64,000 bases of DNA from SZUA-152 sp964401355 (lineage in GTDB: Bacteria > Pseudomonadota > Gammaproteobacteria > SZUA-152), in NCBI GenBank assembly GCA_964401355.1, contig CAYNYJ010000003.1:8296-72295 (forward strand). The letters are read 5' to 3'. A model generated the notes under the pieces. It had not been told where the DNA came from. It saw nothing but the letters and a program-made list of their open reading frames with translations, and searched no databases. A program made the position numbers and the translations under genes. How positions within the stretch are numbered: position 1 is the stretch's first letter; each line of letters starts with the position of its first letter. Shown here one piece after another: positions 63,368 to 64,000 of this stretch.

Positions 63368-63706
63368 TTATAATGTAATGATTTGATCTGGCATATTAGC
63401 GGATAAAGCCTCATATAAATTTGGGAAACAACCAATTACGGCACCCTCTACTAGTTTCTCATCTATTTGACGTTCATAACAGCATTTGTCGCAGCCCATT
63501 AAGAGCATTCCTTTTTCTTTTGCTACTTTTGCCAAACGTTCTCCGATTGGATTACCGTCAACTAATACATAAGTGTTGTCTTCAAAGAAAAACATTCCGA
63601 CCACTTCCACTCCATGTGCGTCTGCTTCTAACTGCGGCAAAATCATTTGCCCTAATTTATAAGATACAGAATGACCTTGTGTTGAAAAAATATATGCAAC
63701 TTTCAT
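63368..63706 (-). CDS. DsrE-family protein (SaoD-like), probable integron cassette gene
   Basis: A 112-residue protein starting MKVAYIFSTQGHSVSYKLGQ, with AAAGGAG five bases upstream. It has a DsrE-like Rossmann fold: MILPQLEADAHGVEVVGMFF, NPIGERLAKVAKEKGMLLMG, a Cys cluster CDKCCYER and GAVIGCFPNLYEALSANMPD with a further Cys. This resembles the DsrE-related SaoD group, known to me from organometal/sulfur gene sets; the substrate here is unknown. The gene is AT-rich compared with its neighbours. It sits alone between two attC-like sites on the minus strand, as an integron cassette would, and ends five bases before the site at 63303-63363. Confidence 0.72.
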   Translation of the reverse strand: MKVAYIFSTQGHSVSYKLGQMILPQLEADAHGVEVVGMFFFEDNTYVLVDGNPIGERLAKVAKEKGMLLMGCDKCCYERQIDEKLVEGAVIGCFPNLYEALSANMPDQIITL

Positions 63707-63731
63707 TGTAACTCCTTTGTTTATTTTTAAA

Positions 63732-63798
63732 TATAACGGCTCAACTAAAGGACGCTACGCATTTTTTACGAAGCGTCCGTTTTGAGTGACTTGTTATA
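63732..63798 (-). other. Integron attC-like recombination site
   Basis: Read on the minus strand: TATAACAAGTCACTCAAA, then GGACGC and GCGTCC around a T-rich loop, then TTGAGCCGTTATA. The outer pair TATAAC/GTTATA, inner pair CTCAA/TTGAG, and the central stem give the R''-L''-L'-R' order of an attC site of 67 bases. The extra bases between boxes on one side are as in attC sites. It ends the cassette to the right. Confidence 0.7.
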
Positions 63799-63917
63799 CC
63801 AACTACTAACCCCTGAAATATAGCCAAAAAGGACAGCACCTATAGAGGCACTAATGCAATACCATAAAAAAGTTAAACCTGGAGTGAAGTCATTAATTCA
63901 CGAGGGTTAGTTACCAT
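63766..63917 (-). pseudogene. Small membrane-protein gene reading into its attC, apparently frameshifted
   Basis: A minus-strand frame here encodes LTFLWYCISASIGAVLFGYI followed by SGVSSWYNKSLKTDAS and a stop (63766-63768) inside the attC-like site; the YNKSLK tail is the attC-encoded end common to cassette proteins. No start lies in this frame, but ATG 63917 begins MVTNPREL in another frame, which meets it at about residue 8. A single frameshift, real or a sequencing error, would join them into a protein of about 50 residues. The function is unknown. Confidence 0.4.
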
Positions 63918-64000
63918 GTATTGTATGAAAATTACTAATGTAATAGGTCGTGAATTCAATTTGTAAGTGCAACTCTGACTCACGGTAAGAGGGCAAGCTG

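Overview
The window reads as a chromosome segment of a gammaproteobacterium. The housekeeping gene order points there: a HAD phosphatase divergent from rppH-ptsP, argH divergent from algZ-algR, ampD-ampE, rep next to arsR-arsM, and a lysine/DAP block (dapC, dapD, an Spx/ArsC-like gene, dapE). The first two arrangements resemble Pseudomonas. The genus cannot be named from the sequence.

Layout. 1-9 kb: end of an RND pump, a large secreted gluzincin with a beta-propeller and a beta-barrel-like tail, a retropepsin-like protease, ptsP, rppH, a HAD phosphatase and a ParA-type ATPase. 9-19 kb: a small rod-like protein with a SprA-type metalloprotease, then a long minus-strand set of ExbB, two ExbD-like proteins, a TonB/AgmX-like protein, three TPR proteins (two of them lipoproteins) and two small secreted proteins. 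This looks like a proton-driven envelope machine related in parts to the Myxococcus Agl/Glt motor, and one of the two ExbD proteins lacks the usual membrane Asp. 19-36 kb: a membrane GGDEF protein with a degenerate motif, a pentapeptide protein, a ROK kinase, ampDE, a truncated gene within an island of palindromic repeats, rhlE, argH, algZR and rep.

36-52 kb is the most accessory part. arsR-arsM is followed by a type I-C CRISPR array of 39 repeats read on the minus strand, then cas2, cas1 and cas4, an inserted rhuM plus AAA/DUF4143 ATPase pair with a second rhuM relic, then cas7, cas8c, cas5c and cas3. On the far side lies a decayed second copy of arsR-arsM in the same orientation, so the whole CRISPR island sits between direct repeats of the ars locus. 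Within the array one spacer is present twice, one protospacer was apparently sampled twice at two lengths, and two spacer pairs differ mainly at third codon positions, as expected of related phage genes.

52-63 kb: a Crp/Fnr regulator divergent from a DUF3604 protein, an MBL hydrolase, a DsbA-like protein, the DAP block, an EamA transporter and a VOC protein. The last 700 bases look like the edge of an integron cassette array read on the minus strand: a DsrE-family (SaoD-like) gene between two attC-like sites, and part of a further cassette whose coding sequence runs into its attC. No rRNA or tRNA genes were recognised.
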